NCBI GenBank assembly: GCA_913057515.1
Contig: CAJXOJ010000020.1
Span: 1 to 34,547, forward strand
Length of the DNA: 34,547 nt
Direction of reading: 5' to 3'
From: an uncultured Cycloclasticus sp.
GTDB lineage: Bacteria; Pseudomonadota; Gammaproteobacteria; Methylococcales; Cycloclasticaceae
A model generated the notes under the pieces. It was not told the DNA's origin, did not search any database, and was given only the letters and a program-made list of their open reading frames with translations. The position numbers and the translations under genes are program-made. Positions 1-8,539 of this stretch are shown here, piece by piece (position 1 is the stretch's first letter; each line of letters starts with the position of its first letter).

Positions 1-81
1 TGAGACTTATGCCCTTTGGGTATAAAGCCGAACCAAACTGATTGATCGTTTGAGTAAGGCCTTTACCTTAAAACTTAACGA

Positions 82-1806
82 TTATGCTTTAGCTCTAAGC
101 CATTTAAAGAAATCGCTGCGAACTAAGTCTTTCCCAGTTAGCAGATAGTCTAAGGTGTACCTATTAGCCAAATTTGCCTCTAACAACACTTGATGTTTTG
201 GTCGCATGCAAAATAACAGCTCATCGCCTTCTCTCAATGGCAAATTATCAGCTGGCAACACCTTGATAACTTTCCCACGCCGGTGAACCAGTGGAACCAT
301 CTTCAAAAAACCCTCCCTATTAGCAGGGTCTCGATAAATATCGCCCAAATCCACTGATTCGTTTTCGAATAATTTTGCATACACAGCCGGTGTTTTCTTC
401 TTATTGATAGTGTATGTCCTTAGTGCGGGAAAGTTACCACCGACTTCAAGTGCTAACCTATTCATTATATCAGCTAGCCTGGTTGGGTCATTTTCATAGA
501 GTAAGCGTAAGTGCGCAAAAAATGACTTTAATAAGGGCGCTGTCAGCATAAATAAAACCATCCGCGCTATCACCAAGCTCGGTTGTAAAATATAGTTTAC
601 ATCTGCTTTCTTAAAAAGCACCTCATTAGAATGCTTGTTTTGTCGAACAATAGAAAACAATGAGCCATTTTCTCTATTAGCTTGATGCACCATACTCAAG
701 TTAAACGTATCGTTATCTGTGCCCGCAATTAAGCCAACACAATCCGACAAGCCTGCTTTTTTTAAGTTCTCTAAATTCGCCCGACCTAATACAGCATGCT
801 CGGCAATATTCTCAATTTTCTCTACCAGAGGCTCAACCACCGTGATATCAATACCCTTTTTAGACAGTTTTTTATAGACAACGGTCCCCATTCGGCCATG
901 CCCACACAAAATCCACTTACCGTTTTTCAAGGGGCAAATGTTTCGATCTAATGCCACACCAGATTCGCCAGACATCCACTCATTTAATGTCTGTATCGTT
1001 GGATTGTAAATAACCAAACTAAGGTAACTTGCAAAAACTCGAAAGGGATCAACAACATGAGTATCCCCACCAATAGCAAGAATTTCACTTTCGTTATCAG
1101 CAGAGGTTGAGCGACAAATAATTTTAATATCCGGCCTTAATATCCTCGCCGACACCGCTACTTTAAGGTTCGCCTCTTCATCATTTGATAAAATTAAAAC
1201 ACCGACGCATTTATCGGTTTCTATACCAGCCCCTAATAAATAACGCGGCACTCTTGCATCTGCGCAAAGCCCTAACACTTTAGTTGGGTAGTCACGCAGC
1301 TCTAGTGCTTTAATTCGCTCATCGTCTAATTCAAGCACAACCGCAGAAAACCCCGATTCGGTTAAACTACGTAAGATAAGGCTACCGGTATCACCAAAGC
1401 CACACACTAAATAATAATCTCTGGTTTTTTTGCTAACCGCTCTTATGAACCTTTCTTCTTCAAAAGCAGAGTGTAAATGAGGGTTTTTTAATAATGAGAT
1501 GATTTTACCGACCGTATATAGCCAAGTAATCACGCTGATATACAAACAACAAATCGCCCAAACTCTTTGTGCATTACTAAAGGGTACGGGTAATTCACCA
1601 AACCCCGTTGTTGTTGCCGTATACGCTAAAAAGTAATAGGCGTGAAAAAATGACATGTAGGTCGATTGGCCATTTGCATCCGGTAAGCCTGGAACTAAAA
1701 CCATGCCCAAAATGCACACTGCATACACCGTTATGAAGACGATAATCGGCGTGCGCATATGCCGCAACACTATAAATGATACTCTGCCCAGTGATGAGTC
1801 AGACAT
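82..1806 (-). CDS. Potassium channel with tandem RCK (TrkA-N) domains
   Basis: 574 residues. Two membrane segments (about residues 19-40 and 84-106) flank a pore loop with a filter-like TTTGFGE at 65-71, where classical K+ channels have TVGYGD. Two cytoplasmic Rossmann/RCK domains follow, with nucleotide-binding glycine motifs GFGDTG (136-141) and GHGRMG (302-307). A TrkA-C-like segment near 490-545 contains LREGDELLF. This is the architecture of an inner-membrane two-TM K+ channel gated by ligands binding its RCK domains, with both RCK modules in one chain. ATG start at 1806. The gene lies 11 bases downstream of a small membrane protein on the same strand, probably co-transcribed. Ion selectivity is inferred; the filter is non-canonical. 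High confidence in the channel/RCK class, lower in the physiological role. Confidence 0.85.
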   Translation of the reverse strand: MSDSSLGRVSFIVLRHMRTPIIVFITVYAVCILGMVLVPGLPDANGQSTYMSFFHAYYFLAYTATTTGFGELPVPFSNAQRVWAICCLYISVITWLYTVGKIISLLKNPHLHSAFEEERFIRAVSKKTRDYYLVCGFGDTGSLILRSLTESGFSAVVLELDDERIKALELRDYPTKVLGLCADARVPRYLLGAGIETDKCVGVLILSNDEEANLKVAVSARILRPDIKIICRSTSADNESEILAIGGDTHVVDPFRVFASYLSLVIYNPTIQTLNEWMSGESGVALDRNICPLKNGKWILCGHGRMGTVVYKKLSKKGIDITVVEPLVEKIENIAEHAVLGRANLENLKKAGLSDCVGLIAGTDNDTFNLSMVHQANRENGSLFSIVRQNKHSNEVLFKKADVNYILQPSLVIARMVLFMLTAPLLKSFFAHLRLLYENDPTRLADIMNRLALEVGGNFPALRTYTINKKKTPAVYAKLFENESVDLGDIYRDPANREGFLKMVPLVHRRGKVIKVLPADNLPLREGDELLFCMRPKHQVLLEANLANRYTLDYLLTGKDLVRSDFFKWLRAKA

Positions 1807-1817
1807 AGACTTAAATA

Positions 1818-2201
1818 CTACCGACGAGACATCAGTGTTTCAGAGACCAGCATCACCACAGAAATAACATTGGCGATAAGTGCCCCCCCCGATAACGACA
1901 CAATGACCGATGTGTTATCGGTTGTTAATCCTGTGCCAGAAATTTGCGTGACATAACCCCAGACTAATGCACCGGCTATCAATTGCAAATTAGCGACGAT
2001 ACTGGTGGATAACAAGACCGCACCGACTTGAGTTCGATCACCTAACTTAAGCCCCATGGCCACTAAATTAACGAAGATTGTGGCAAACAGTTCGTAGATA
2101 TTATGATGCCGGAAGTCATCCAGTTCACCCATAAAAAAACCAAAATTAAGAGTCAACGCCAAAACAATAAAGAAACTAAAAACAACTTTTTCGGCATTCA
2201 T
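1818..2201 (-). CDS. Small four-helix membrane protein (DUF6394-like)
   Basis: 127 residues, strongly hydrophobic, with about four predicted transmembrane stretches (near 6-24, 38-55, 60-85 and 97-122) and no catalytic motif I can recognise. The ATG at 2201 is preceded by GGAGAG at good spacing, which supports this start. It sits immediately upstream of the RCK potassium channel in the same direction, with an 11-base gap, so the two are probably co-transcribed and may act together, for example as an accessory membrane subunit. That partnership is inferred from position only. From memory it resembles the DUF6394 family found beside such channels; I could not check this. Confidence 0.7.
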   Translation of the reverse strand: MNAEKVVFSFFIVLALTLNFGFFMGELDDFRHHNIYELFATIFVNLVAMGLKLGDRTQVGAVLLSTSIVANLQLIAGALVWGYVTQISGTGLTTDNTSVIVSLSGGALIANVISVVMLVSETLMSRR

Positions 2202-2282
2202 GCTAACTCTCCAATTTATTATATTAATCTTGGCTAGTTTACCCCTAAGACCAACGTAATCAAGACCCTATTAATGAATAAT

Positions 2283-2495
2283 TCAAGAGCTTCCCATCGG
2301 TTTACTTTTTTTACTGGTTAAATTTAACGAAGGTACATCAAGCATCTGAAGGCGACAAGCACACGCTTGCATTATCTCATCGCGACGCTCTTCAGAATAA
2401 GCACTCCACGAAGTAATTTCATTCACTAACCGCCCGCATCCAAGGCACAAGTCCTCTTTATTTAAAGTACATAATCTGACACATGGCGATTTCAT
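2283..2495 (-). CDS. DUF1289 family cysteine-rich small protein
   Basis: 70 residues. The N-terminal half has the DUF1289 pattern: SPCVRLC at 3-9, then CLGCGR at 17-22, followed by a W-x-x-Y/E-E-R-R-D-E-I helix and further cysteines near residues 45-47. The clustered cysteines suggest metal or Fe-S binding, but the family has no firmly assigned function. The ATG at 2495 has a strong AGGAG five bases upstream. It is read in the same direction as phaC, but a good intrinsic terminator lies between them, so it is probably expressed mainly from its own promoter. Confidence 0.8.
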   Translation of the reverse strand: MKSPCVRLCTLNKEDLCLGCGRLVNEITSWSAYSEERRDEIMQACACRLQMLDVPSLNLTSKKSKPMGSS

Positions 2496-2521
2496 AAACT
2501 CTCCTACAAAGTCGTGAAGAT

Positions 2522-2548
2522 AAAAAAGCCACCGTTTTACTGGTGGCT
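2522..2548 (-). terminator. Intrinsic terminator downstream of phaC
   Basis: On the minus strand, AGCCACC pairs with GGTGGCT around an eight-base loop, and a run of six T follows directly. It lies about 60 bases beyond the phaC stop and 27 bases before the DUF1289 start. This is a textbook Rho-independent terminator ending the phaC transcript. Confidence 0.85.
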
Positions 2549-2606
2549 TAAAGGCGAGTTATAGATCACCCAATATATCAGCTACTCGTTGATTAGCATT
2601 TATTGG

Positions 2607-4328
2607 CTAACTCGATTTAGCCAATACAAATGAGCCCGGCGCTGCTTCTAATTCAGGGTATTTGTCTGTCCCTAATTCAGCTGGGGCATCAATAGTTTTA
2701 TTACCATGACTTTTTAGCCAGGCATCCCAATGACTCCACCAACTTCCCGGCACTTCTTCCGCCGTTTCTAACCAATGATCGGCCCCTTTCCCTAACTCAC
2801 CCTCTTTCCAGAAATGACGTTTATTTTTACTCGCTGGGTTAATAACACCGGCAATATGTCCGCTGGCCGATAATACAAACTCGACCTCACCTTTCACCAA
2901 CTCTGACCCAATAAACGTAGTCTTCCAAGGCGCAATATGGTCCTCTATAGCCGACAAGAAATAAACAGGACAGTCAATTTTGCCTAAATCGATATCCACA
3001 CCGCATAGTTGAACGCCTTTAGGTTCAGCGAGTTTATTTTCTAGGTACATATTCCGTAAATACCATGTATACATGGCTGACGTCATATTAGTTGAGTCCG
3101 CATTCCAATAAAGAATGTCGAATGGAGGTGGTGTTTTACCTTTTAGGTAATTATTAACAACGTAGCTCCAAATAAGGTCATTCGCACGCAGCATCGCAAA
3201 AGTAGTTGCCAATTGCTTACCGGGCATGACACCGCCTTCTTTTAGTTTATGTTCAAACTGTTGTACTTGAGACTCATCAATAAAGACGCCTAACTCACCT
3301 GGGTCAGAGAAATCTAATAATGTTGTAAAAAATGTCACTGTGGCAAATGGTTTTTTACGTTTCGTCGCTAATACTGCTATTGTGGTTGCTAGCATGGTTC
3401 CGCCAATACACCAAGAAACACCGTTAATTTTTTTCGCTCCGGAGATTTCTTTTACTGCATTAATGGCTGGAATGGTGCCTTCTGAAATATACTCATCCCA
3501 TGTCACATCACCCAAGGTTTCATCAGGGTTACGCCATGAAACAATGTACACATCATTCCCTTGTTCTAAGCAATAACGAACATATGAGTTATGCTCAGAT
3601 AAATCCAATACATAATACTTATTAATACAAGGTGGAACGATTAAAATCGGGCGCTCGTTGACCTTCTCAGTCATCGGCTTGAAGTGAATCAATTGAATTA
3701 ATTTATTTTCAAAAACCACTGAGCCCGGTGTTGTCGCCAAATTTTCACCCAAGGTGAATTTTGACTCATCCGTCATACTAATGCTGCCCTTATCCATATC
3801 TTGGATTAAGTTTTCCAAACCTGCTACTAAATTTTGACCTTTACTTTCGATCGTTTCTTTCAGTACTTCAGGGTTTGTTAAAGCAAAGTTTGAGGGTGAC
3901 ATCGCATCTATAAATTGACGCGTATAGAAATCACATTTTTTCTTTGTTTTCTCATCTAGAGTTGAGTCTTCAACCATTCCTGTCAACCAACGGCTAGATA
4001 ATAAATAAGATTGCTTTAAATAATTATGTACCGGACTTTCTTCCCACTCCTCACCCGCAAAACGGCGGTCTCCACGTTCTGGTTGCACAAGCGATGGGCT
4101 CCCAGGGTTGAACATATTAACCCACAGGTTAAATTGATCTTGATAAAAACCGGTCATCGTTTTAACCCATTCTTCAGGGCTCTCCATAGCGCGCGTGATA
4201 ATCGTATTCCAAGAATTCGCGAACTGCGCCATCATTTCCTTGGACTCATTTGCAGAAAAATCTTTAAACATAGTATGGCCTCTGCTGGCCATCTTCTCGA
4301 ATAACTCTTGCGGGGTTTTATCGTCCAT
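2607..4328 (-). CDS. phaC: Class I poly(3-hydroxyalkanoate) synthase
   Basis: 573 residues, close to the roughly 590 usual for class I PhaC. It polymerises (R)-3-hydroxyacyl-CoA into PHA storage granules in the cytoplasm. An N-terminal PhaC_N region leads into an alpha/beta-hydrolase domain. The expected triad is visible: nucleophile Cys307 in SWCIGG, Asp463 in IEDHIAPW and His491 in SGHIAG, with spacing matching the Cupriavidus enzyme. The lipase-like box begins with Ser (S-W-C-I-G) where Gly is usual. No phaA, phaB, phasin or regulator gene is adjacent, so precursor supply must come from elsewhere. ATG start at 4328 with GAGG nine bases upstream; its own terminator lies downstream. Confidence 0.95.
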   Translation of the reverse strand: MDDKTPQELFEKMASRGHTMFKDFSANESKEMMAQFANSWNTIITRAMESPEEWVKTMTGFYQDQFNLWVNMFNPGSPSLVQPERGDRRFAGEEWEESPVHNYLKQSYLLSSRWLTGMVEDSTLDEKTKKKCDFYTRQFIDAMSPSNFALTNPEVLKETIESKGQNLVAGLENLIQDMDKGSISMTDESKFTLGENLATTPGSVVFENKLIQLIHFKPMTEKVNERPILIVPPCINKYYVLDLSEHNSYVRYCLEQGNDVYIVSWRNPDETLGDVTWDEYISEGTIPAINAVKEISGAKKINGVSWCIGGTMLATTIAVLATKRKKPFATVTFFTTLLDFSDPGELGVFIDESQVQQFEHKLKEGGVMPGKQLATTFAMLRANDLIWSYVVNNYLKGKTPPPFDILYWNADSTNMTSAMYTWYLRNMYLENKLAEPKGVQLCGVDIDLGKIDCPVYFLSAIEDHIAPWKTTFIGSELVKGEVEFVLSASGHIAGVINPASKNKRHFWKEGELGKGADHWLETAEEVPGSWWSHWDAWLKSHGNKTIDAPAELGTDKYPELEAAPGSFVLAKSS

Positions 4329-4362
4329 TTAATTTCGCCTCAAAATATTTTAATTTATATTG

Positions 4363-4375
4363 CAATGCCGCATTG
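4363..4375. promoter_or_regulatory. Short palindrome upstream of phaC, possible operator
   Basis: CAATGC-C-GCATTG is a perfect 6-1-6 inverted repeat about 35 bases upstream of the phaC start, in the only intergenic space in front of that gene. AT-rich DNA lies between it and the start codon. It could be a binding site for a PHA regulator or part of a small hairpin. The assignment rests on symmetry and position alone. Confidence 0.25.
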
Positions 4376-4421
4376 TAGGCTTTTTTATCCCTTTTTGCTA
4401 GAAATGCCAAAAACCTAGTCC

Positions 4422-4787
4422 TTATTGATCATGATTTTTTTCTGCTAAAAGTTCACCATTGTCAGACCAGGACTTGAAAATACCGACACGTTCTCCTTTA
4501 TCTAGATGGCCTGCTTCACGCTTTTCACCATTCGGCCAGTATGACGTGAGTAAGCCGTGATAATCACCATCAACAACAGATGCTTTCAGCGCAATATTTC
4601 CCGTTAAATACCATGAAATATGTTCACCTTGCATCACCCCTTGAACAAAATCTGTTTCTGATATTTTTACGCCTGATGGATGCCAAATTATACGCTTCCC
4701 ATGCATTAGCTCACCAAGGTAGTCGCACTCCTCTAGCAGCTTACCCTCATCATTTTTTTTAACTTTACGTGTTACCTCTTCACCCAT
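4422..4787 (-). CDS. MORN/YwqK-type repeat protein
   Basis: 121 residues from the preferred start. It contains four or five copies of a short repeat of the MORN variant type: a G-x-x-x-G core with aromatic residues, for example GELMHGKRIIWHPSG, GVMQGEHISWYLTGN, GDYHGLLTSYWPNGE and GERVGIFKSWSDNGE. This is the pattern of proteins annotated as YwqK-family antitoxins; such repeats usually form beta-hairpin scaffolds. The ATG at 4787 has AAGGA six bases upstream. Upstream in-frame ATGs at 4811 and 4838 exist but lack a Shine-Dalgarno site. No signal peptide. No partner toxin is visible nearby, so an antitoxin role is not supported. Confidence 0.65.
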   Translation of the reverse strand: MGEEVTRKVKKNDEGKLLEECDYLGELMHGKRIIWHPSGVKISETDFVQGVMQGEHISWYLTGNIALKASVVDGDYHGLLTSYWPNGEKREAGHLDKGERVGIFKSWSDNGELLAEKNHDQ

Positions 4788-4917
4788 CACTGTTCCTTTA
4801 TCATTGCTCATACAAAAAATGCGCGTTTTTATTAACATAAGCCGCTAGCTTAGCACTTATATTTTCGTATCCTATTGAAAACAGAAACGAAGCGCTAGCA
4901 TTAAGCCTTTAATCTCA

Positions 4918-4945
4918 CTGACTAACCCTTCAATTCTGCTAGAAT
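4918..4945 (+). promoter_or_regulatory. Probable sigma-70 promoter for grxC-hslR
   Basis: CTGACT (-35, four of six consensus bases) and TAGAAT (-10, five of six) are separated by 16 bases, and the -10 ends about 30 bases before the grxC start. It lies in the 188-base gap between the YwqK-type gene and grxC, which diverge. Confidence 0.45.
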
Positions 4946-4975
4946 CACTAGTTTAAGAAACCCTAAAAAAAGACC

Positions 4976-5227
4976 ATGGCTAACATCATAATTTATACTT
5001 CTTCACTTTGCCCCTATTGCGTTCAGGCTAAACGCCTACTGGATCAAAAAAATATACCCTATGAAGAGATTTCCATCGCAGAACACCCTGAAAAAAGAGC
5101 TGAGATGATACAAAAAAGTCAGCGAACAACTGTCCCACAAATTTTTAATGGTGACACACATATAGGTGACTGCACGGAAATTTATGGACTTGAAAGCACT
5201 GGAAAACTTGACGCCTTACTTGCTTAA
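4976..5227 (+). CDS. grxC: Glutaredoxin 3
   Basis: 83 residues, the normal length for bacterial Grx3. It is a cytoplasmic dithiol oxidoreductase that reduces disulfides with glutathione. The active site CPYC occupies residues 12-15. The cis-proline motif TVPQIF and the glutathione-binding stretch HIGDCTEIYGLESTGKL follow in the family order; GDC replaces the usual GGC/GGS. The downstream S4-domain gene hslR begins six bases after the stop, so the two form an operon. Confidence 0.95.
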   Translation: MANIIIYTSSLCPYCVQAKRLLDQKNIPYEEISIAEHPEKRAEMIQKSQRTTVPQIFNGDTHIGDCTEIYGLESTGKLDALLA

Positions 5228-5233
5228 GCAACC

Positions 5234-5632
5234 GTGGCTAAAGAAAAGCTAACGCTTACAAAACAACGTCTAGACACTTGGTTGTGGGCTGCTCGCTTTT
5301 TTAAAACACGGCGCTTAGCCACAGAGGCCATTTCAGGTGGTAAAGTTCATCTCAATAATCAGCGAGCCAAGCCTAGCAAGGAAGTGCGCCTTAGGGATGA
5401 ATTACAAATCAACAAAGCCGGCTATCGTTGGGAGGTCACTATTACCGACTTAAACGCACAGCGCCGACCTGCCAAAGAGGCCCAACTTTTGTATCTTGAA
5501 AAAGACGATAGCATTCAGCGAAGAAAAGCGTTGATTGCTCTTAACAAAGATATAAATGCCTCAGCACCCCAATCAGAGCGTCCCACGAAAAAACAAAGGC
5601 GACAAATTCACCGCTTTAAGCAAGCGGATTAA
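5234..5632 (+). CDS. hslR: Ribosome-associated heat shock protein Hsp15 (S4 domain)
   Basis: 132 residues. An S4 RNA-binding domain occupies about residues 9-70, with the typical RLDTWLWAARFFKTRRLA and GGKVHLNNQRAKPSKEV stretches. A basic C-terminal extension follows (PTKKQRRQIHRFKQAD). Hsp15 binds free 50S subunits carrying a nascent chain and helps recycle stalled ribosomes. The start is GTG at 5234, six bases after the grxC stop, with no strong Shine-Dalgarno, which suggests translational coupling. It converges with tusE, leaving only 11 bases between the stop codons. Confidence 0.9.
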   Translation: MAKEKLTLTKQRLDTWLWAARFFKTRRLATEAISGGKVHLNNQRAKPSKEVRLRDELQINKAGYRWEVTITDLNAQRRPAKEAQLLYLEKDDSIQRRKALIALNKDINASAPQSERPTKKQRRQIHRFKQAD

Positions 5633-5643
5633 CTCGGTTTGCA

Positions 5644-5970
5644 TTAAATGCACGAGGGCGGAATCGGCAGCCCCGCATATTTATTTGCATATTTTAGCGG
5701 CCCATCTGGAAACAATTGGTATAAATAAATAGATGCTCCCTTCTCGGCACCTAGTTTTTTCTTTATCGCCTGGCCAAATAAGCGCGCATTAGGTTGATGG
5801 TTAAACTCATCATAATAAGCTCGCATAAAATCAATGATTTCCCAGTGAGACACTGTTAATGCTAAGCCATCTTCACTAGCCAACGCTTCAGCCACCGCTT
5901 TATTCCACTGCTGCCTGTTTCTGAGAAAGCCATATTCATCGCGCTCTAACTGTTGCAACATCAACAACAC
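5644..5970 (-). CDS. tusE: Sulfurtransferase TusE (DsrC-like)
   Basis: 108 residues. It is the last sulfur carrier of the Tus relay, accepting persulfide from TusBCD and passing it to MnmA for 2-thiolation of U34 in Lys, Glu and Gln tRNAs. The DsrC fold is recognisable from DEYGFLRNRQQWN, HWEIIDFMRAYYDEF and the C-terminal AGLPIPPSCI. Only the penultimate cysteine (Cys107) is present; the second cysteine of true DsrC, ten residues upstream, is Asn here. That, and the absence of dsrAB, supports the tRNA role over sulfur oxidation. It overlaps tusB by ten bases and is the last gene of the tusDCBE operon. Confidence 0.92.
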   Translation of the reverse strand: MLLMLQQLERDEYGFLRNRQQWNKAVAEALASEDGLALTVSHWEIIDFMRAYYDEFNHQPNARLFGQAIKKKLGAEKGASIYLYQLFPDGPLKYANKYAGLPIPPSCI

Positions 5971-6251
5971 GATCTTACTGGGTTATTTTGTTCAACCAAG
6001 TCAACAAAGCCAGCATAATCGACATACTGAATATACTCATAACAACGTGCAACATCAATGCCTCTGGCCCGCATATCAGGCAGTAAGGCATAAATAGCAA
6101 CACCGCTAATCCGCTCAGACAAAACTGAAGGCTGGGGCTTATTAACTGCTGCATACACCGCACTTTCAATCAACAAAATCACATCGTCAGTAGACACCGT
6201 ATCGAGACAATTTCTTAACACATCACCTTTTTTATTAACAATATATAGCAT
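5961..6251 (-). CDS. tusB: Sulfurtransferase complex subunit TusB (DsrH-like)
   Basis: 96 residues, the usual TusB length. It starts MLYIVNKKGD, and the DDVILLIESAVYAAV segment matches the DsrH/TusB beta-alpha core. It forms the TusBCD heterohexamer that takes sulfur from TusA and delivers it to TusE. It shares one base with the end of tusC and overlaps tusE by ten bases, so translation is tightly coupled. Cysteines near the C-terminus (CC at 95-96) are not a family hallmark as far as I know. Confidence 0.9.
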   Translation of the reverse strand: MLYIVNKKGDVLRNCLDTVSTDDVILLIESAVYAAVNKPQPSVLSERISGVAIYALLPDMRARGIDVARCYEYIQYVDYAGFVDLVEQNNPVRSCC

Positions 6252-6607
6252 TAGAAACTAAACACGTGATCTGCTAAATTTAGTTGATCTTTTATCGCTC
6301 TACGAGATAAAGCATGAACACTAATCTCCAGCTCTTCTTCAACTAAACCCCACATAGTCATAGACTCCTCTTCAACCAGCACATCATTAATATCATAGAT
6401 TGGCAGCGCATTTAAAACCGGCACTATGTTTTTCAATTGCAAGCCATCAGGACACTGGTTTTTCACTAAGGCGTTAACCCCTTCACCTTCAAATAGCAAC
6501 ACCACCTTTTGATCAAAAGCAGCTGCCATTAACGCCATATCTAAAAACTCTTGGCCACATACATTTCCTTGAAGGCTTTTATTAATAATAAAAAACAATG
6601 TTTTCAT
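6251..6607 (-). CDS. tusC: Sulfurtransferase complex subunit TusC (DsrF-like)
   Basis: 118 residues from the ATG at 6607. It begins MKTLFFIINKSL and continues with the DsrE/F-like fold (MALMAAAFDQKVVLLFEGEGV). It is a structural subunit of TusBCD in tRNA 2-thiolation. An upstream in-frame TTG at 6619 would add four residues, but the ATG lies directly after the tusD stop (TGA, one base, ATG), which fits coupled translation and the family length of about 119. Confidence 0.9.
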   Translation of the reverse strand: MKTLFFIINKSLQGNVCGQEFLDMALMAAAFDQKVVLLFEGEGVNALVKNQCPDGLQLKNIVPVLNALPIYDINDVLVEEESMTMWGLVEEELEISVHALSRRAIKDQLNLADHVFSF

Positions 6608-6608
6608 G

Positions 6609-7001
6609 TCATGCACCAAACGTAATATGGCGGTCTGATTCTATCACCGCTTCCATCAACAAGCCTAAGCCTGCTATTCGAAACCCATCCGACAATGCCT
6701 GCTCATAGCCACCTACTTTTAAGGCGACTGACTGCTCCAACAGGCCTCTTCGCTGAGCTGATGATACACACACAACTAAATCCACATCATGCTCAAGCTG
6801 CAAACCACTCCACCTTTTCACAATATCTCTTTCATCCCCGGGCGGCCTTGAGTCTCGATACGCGTTATAAACACCATCATGGTAAAAAAAAATACGGTAA
6901 ACCTTATGCCCTTTCGCTATCGCCGCCTGGATAAAATGCCACGCAGTGTCGGCAGCTTGGTATTGGTAAGGGCTCGCATTAATTTGAATAGAAATTTTCA
7001 T
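6609..7001 (-). CDS. tusD: Sulfurtransferase complex subunit TusD (DsrE-like)
   Basis: 130 residues. It is the catalytic subunit of TusBCD, carrying the persulfide on Cys78 in LVVCVSSAQRRG, the position known in the E. coli protein. It starts MKISIQINASPYQYQAADTA and ends with the GLGLLMEAVIESDRHITFG signature. It is the first gene of tusDCBE. Only 37 bases separate it from divergently read bepA, so the two promoters must be packed back to back or overlap. Confidence 0.95.
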   Translation of the reverse strand: MKISIQINASPYQYQAADTAWHFIQAAIAKGHKVYRIFFYHDGVYNAYRDSRPPGDERDIVKRWSGLQLEHDVDLVVCVSSAQRRGLLEQSVALKVGGYEQALSDGFRIAGLGLLMEAVIESDRHITFGA

Positions 7002-7038
7002 TTAACTTACTTTTAAACTCAATTACACTGAAACAGAT

Positions 7039-8532
7039 ATGAACACTCACCATAATATCATGCGTCGTTTTCTTACCGTACTATTCACCTGCGCTTTTAC
7101 TATCACTATGGCGGCGAGTGCCTTTGTTTGGTCTAAAGAAAGCCTTGCAAACAACCGAATTAAACTGCCCGATATTGGCAATACATCAAACATCATCATC
7201 TCAGGGGAGCTGGAAAAAAAACTCGGGAAAGCGTTTCTTAGAAGCATCCGACGAAGTATCCCGCTCAGCAGTGACCAAGAAATAAACGATTACGCTCAAC
7301 AACTGGGCGATAAAGTGGCTAAATTCAGCGCCCAACCTGACCGTCAGTTTAATTTCTTTGTCGTCCGAGATTATCGAATCAATGCGTTTGCTGGTCCTGA
7401 TGCTAATATTGGACTCAACACCGGCCTTATCTTAGCAGCAGAATCTGAAAGCGAATTAGCCTCTGTGGTTGCTCACGAAATAGCTCATGTTACCCAGCAA
7501 CATTTACAACGTGCAATTGAAACAGCCAGTCAAATGTCGTTACCAAGTGCTGCTGCGACGCTCGCTGCAGTTGTCTTAGGAGTTGCTGTTCCTGGCATTG
7601 GTCCTGCTGCCATTTTGGCGGTACAAGCTGGGCAAGTACAACAACAAATTAACTTTACCCGCAGCCACGAAGCTGAAGCCGACCGAGTTGGCGTGCAAAA
7701 CCTGGCCGATGCTGGCTTTGACCCAAGAAGCATGCCTATTTTCTTTGGCCGTTTGCAAACTGCCACCACTCAATACGGCCAAAAAGTTCCTGAAATATTA
7801 CTCACCCACCCCGCACCTGTTTCACGAATTTCAGATACCGCCGCGCGAGCAGAAAAGTATCCTTATAAACAAGTTGAAGACTCACAAGATTTTCGTTTAA
7901 TTCGAATGAAAATTCGCGTGAACAAACAACAAACTTCAAATAGCGAGCTTATACAAGCCTTAACCGATGAATCAAAACAAGGTATTCAAGCGATCAAAGA
8001 TGCTGCTCGTTATGGGCTTGCGCTCGCTTTAATGAAAGATAGGCAATTTGAAAAAGCGCGAGATATTTTAACGGCATTAAGAGAGCAAAATCCAAATCAA
8101 TTGCACTACTTAACCGCCCTTGCACTGAATGAATACCGTGATAATAAACCCAGACAATCCTTAGCTTTATTCGACCAGGCAAGGCAACAATTCCCTCAAA
8201 GCCGCGCTGTTAATTTATTGTATGCAAAAGTCCTATTGCATAATGGCAAACCCCAACAAGCATTAACATATTTAAATGATGATTTACAGCGCTATGAACC
8301 AACGCCTAATGTGTACGACCTACTGTCAATCGCTTACGGCCAGGTTGATAACCCAGTCAGAGGTTTCCAATATAGGGCCGAATATTTTTTCTCGCTTGGT
8401 TTAACCAAAGATGCCATTATCCAACTGGAGCAAGCGCTACGCGCTGCTAATAATAACTTTTACTTAAGCAGCCAAATTGAAAACCGTATCCAACAGTTTC
8501 GAGCCGAACTGAACGCTCCACGATTACTATAG
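7039..8532 (+). CDS. bepA: Periplasmic M48 metalloprotease/chaperone BepA
   Basis: 497 residues. An N-terminal signal sequence (about 1-33, hydrophobic FLTVLFTCAFTITMAAS) directs it to the periplasm. The M48 domain has zinc ligands in HEIAH (146-150), a Glu in RSHEAEADR (209-215) and a regulatory-type His in THP (257). The C-terminal half is TPR-like (about 300-490). BepA supports assembly of LptD and BAM substrates and degrades misassembled LptD. It shares the window with lptF and lptG, which act in the same outer-membrane LPS route. An RDD membrane protein gene follows after seven bases. Confidence 0.92.
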   Translation: MNTHHNIMRRFLTVLFTCAFTITMAASAFVWSKESLANNRIKLPDIGNTSNIIISGELEKKLGKAFLRSIRRSIPLSSDQEINDYAQQLGDKVAKFSAQPDRQFNFFVVRDYRINAFAGPDANIGLNTGLILAAESESELASVVAHEIAHVTQQHLQRAIETASQMSLPSAAATLAAVVLGVAVPGIGPAAILAVQAGQVQQQINFTRSHEAEADRVGVQNLADAGFDPRSMPIFFGRLQTATTQYGQKVPEILLTHPAPVSRISDTAARAEKYPYKQVEDSQDFRLIRMKIRVNKQQTSNSELIQALTDESKQGIQAIKDAARYGLALALMKDRQFEKARDILTALREQNPNQLHYLTALALNEYRDNKPRQSLALFDQARQQFPQSRAVNLLYAKVLLHNGKPQQALTYLNDDLQRYEPTPNVYDLLSIAYGQVDNPVRGFQYRAEYFFSLGLTKDAIIQLEQALRAANNNFYLSSQIENRIQQFRAELNAPRLL

Positions 8533-8539
8533 TATCCAA

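Noticed and set aside
3340-4304. Plus-strand open frames inside phaC
   Set aside because: They lie antisense to a clear PHA synthase and show no protein-like motifs.
5644-5970. DsrC of dissimilatory sulfur metabolism
   Set aside because: The second conserved Cys is Asn, and no dsrAB genes are near; TusE fits better.
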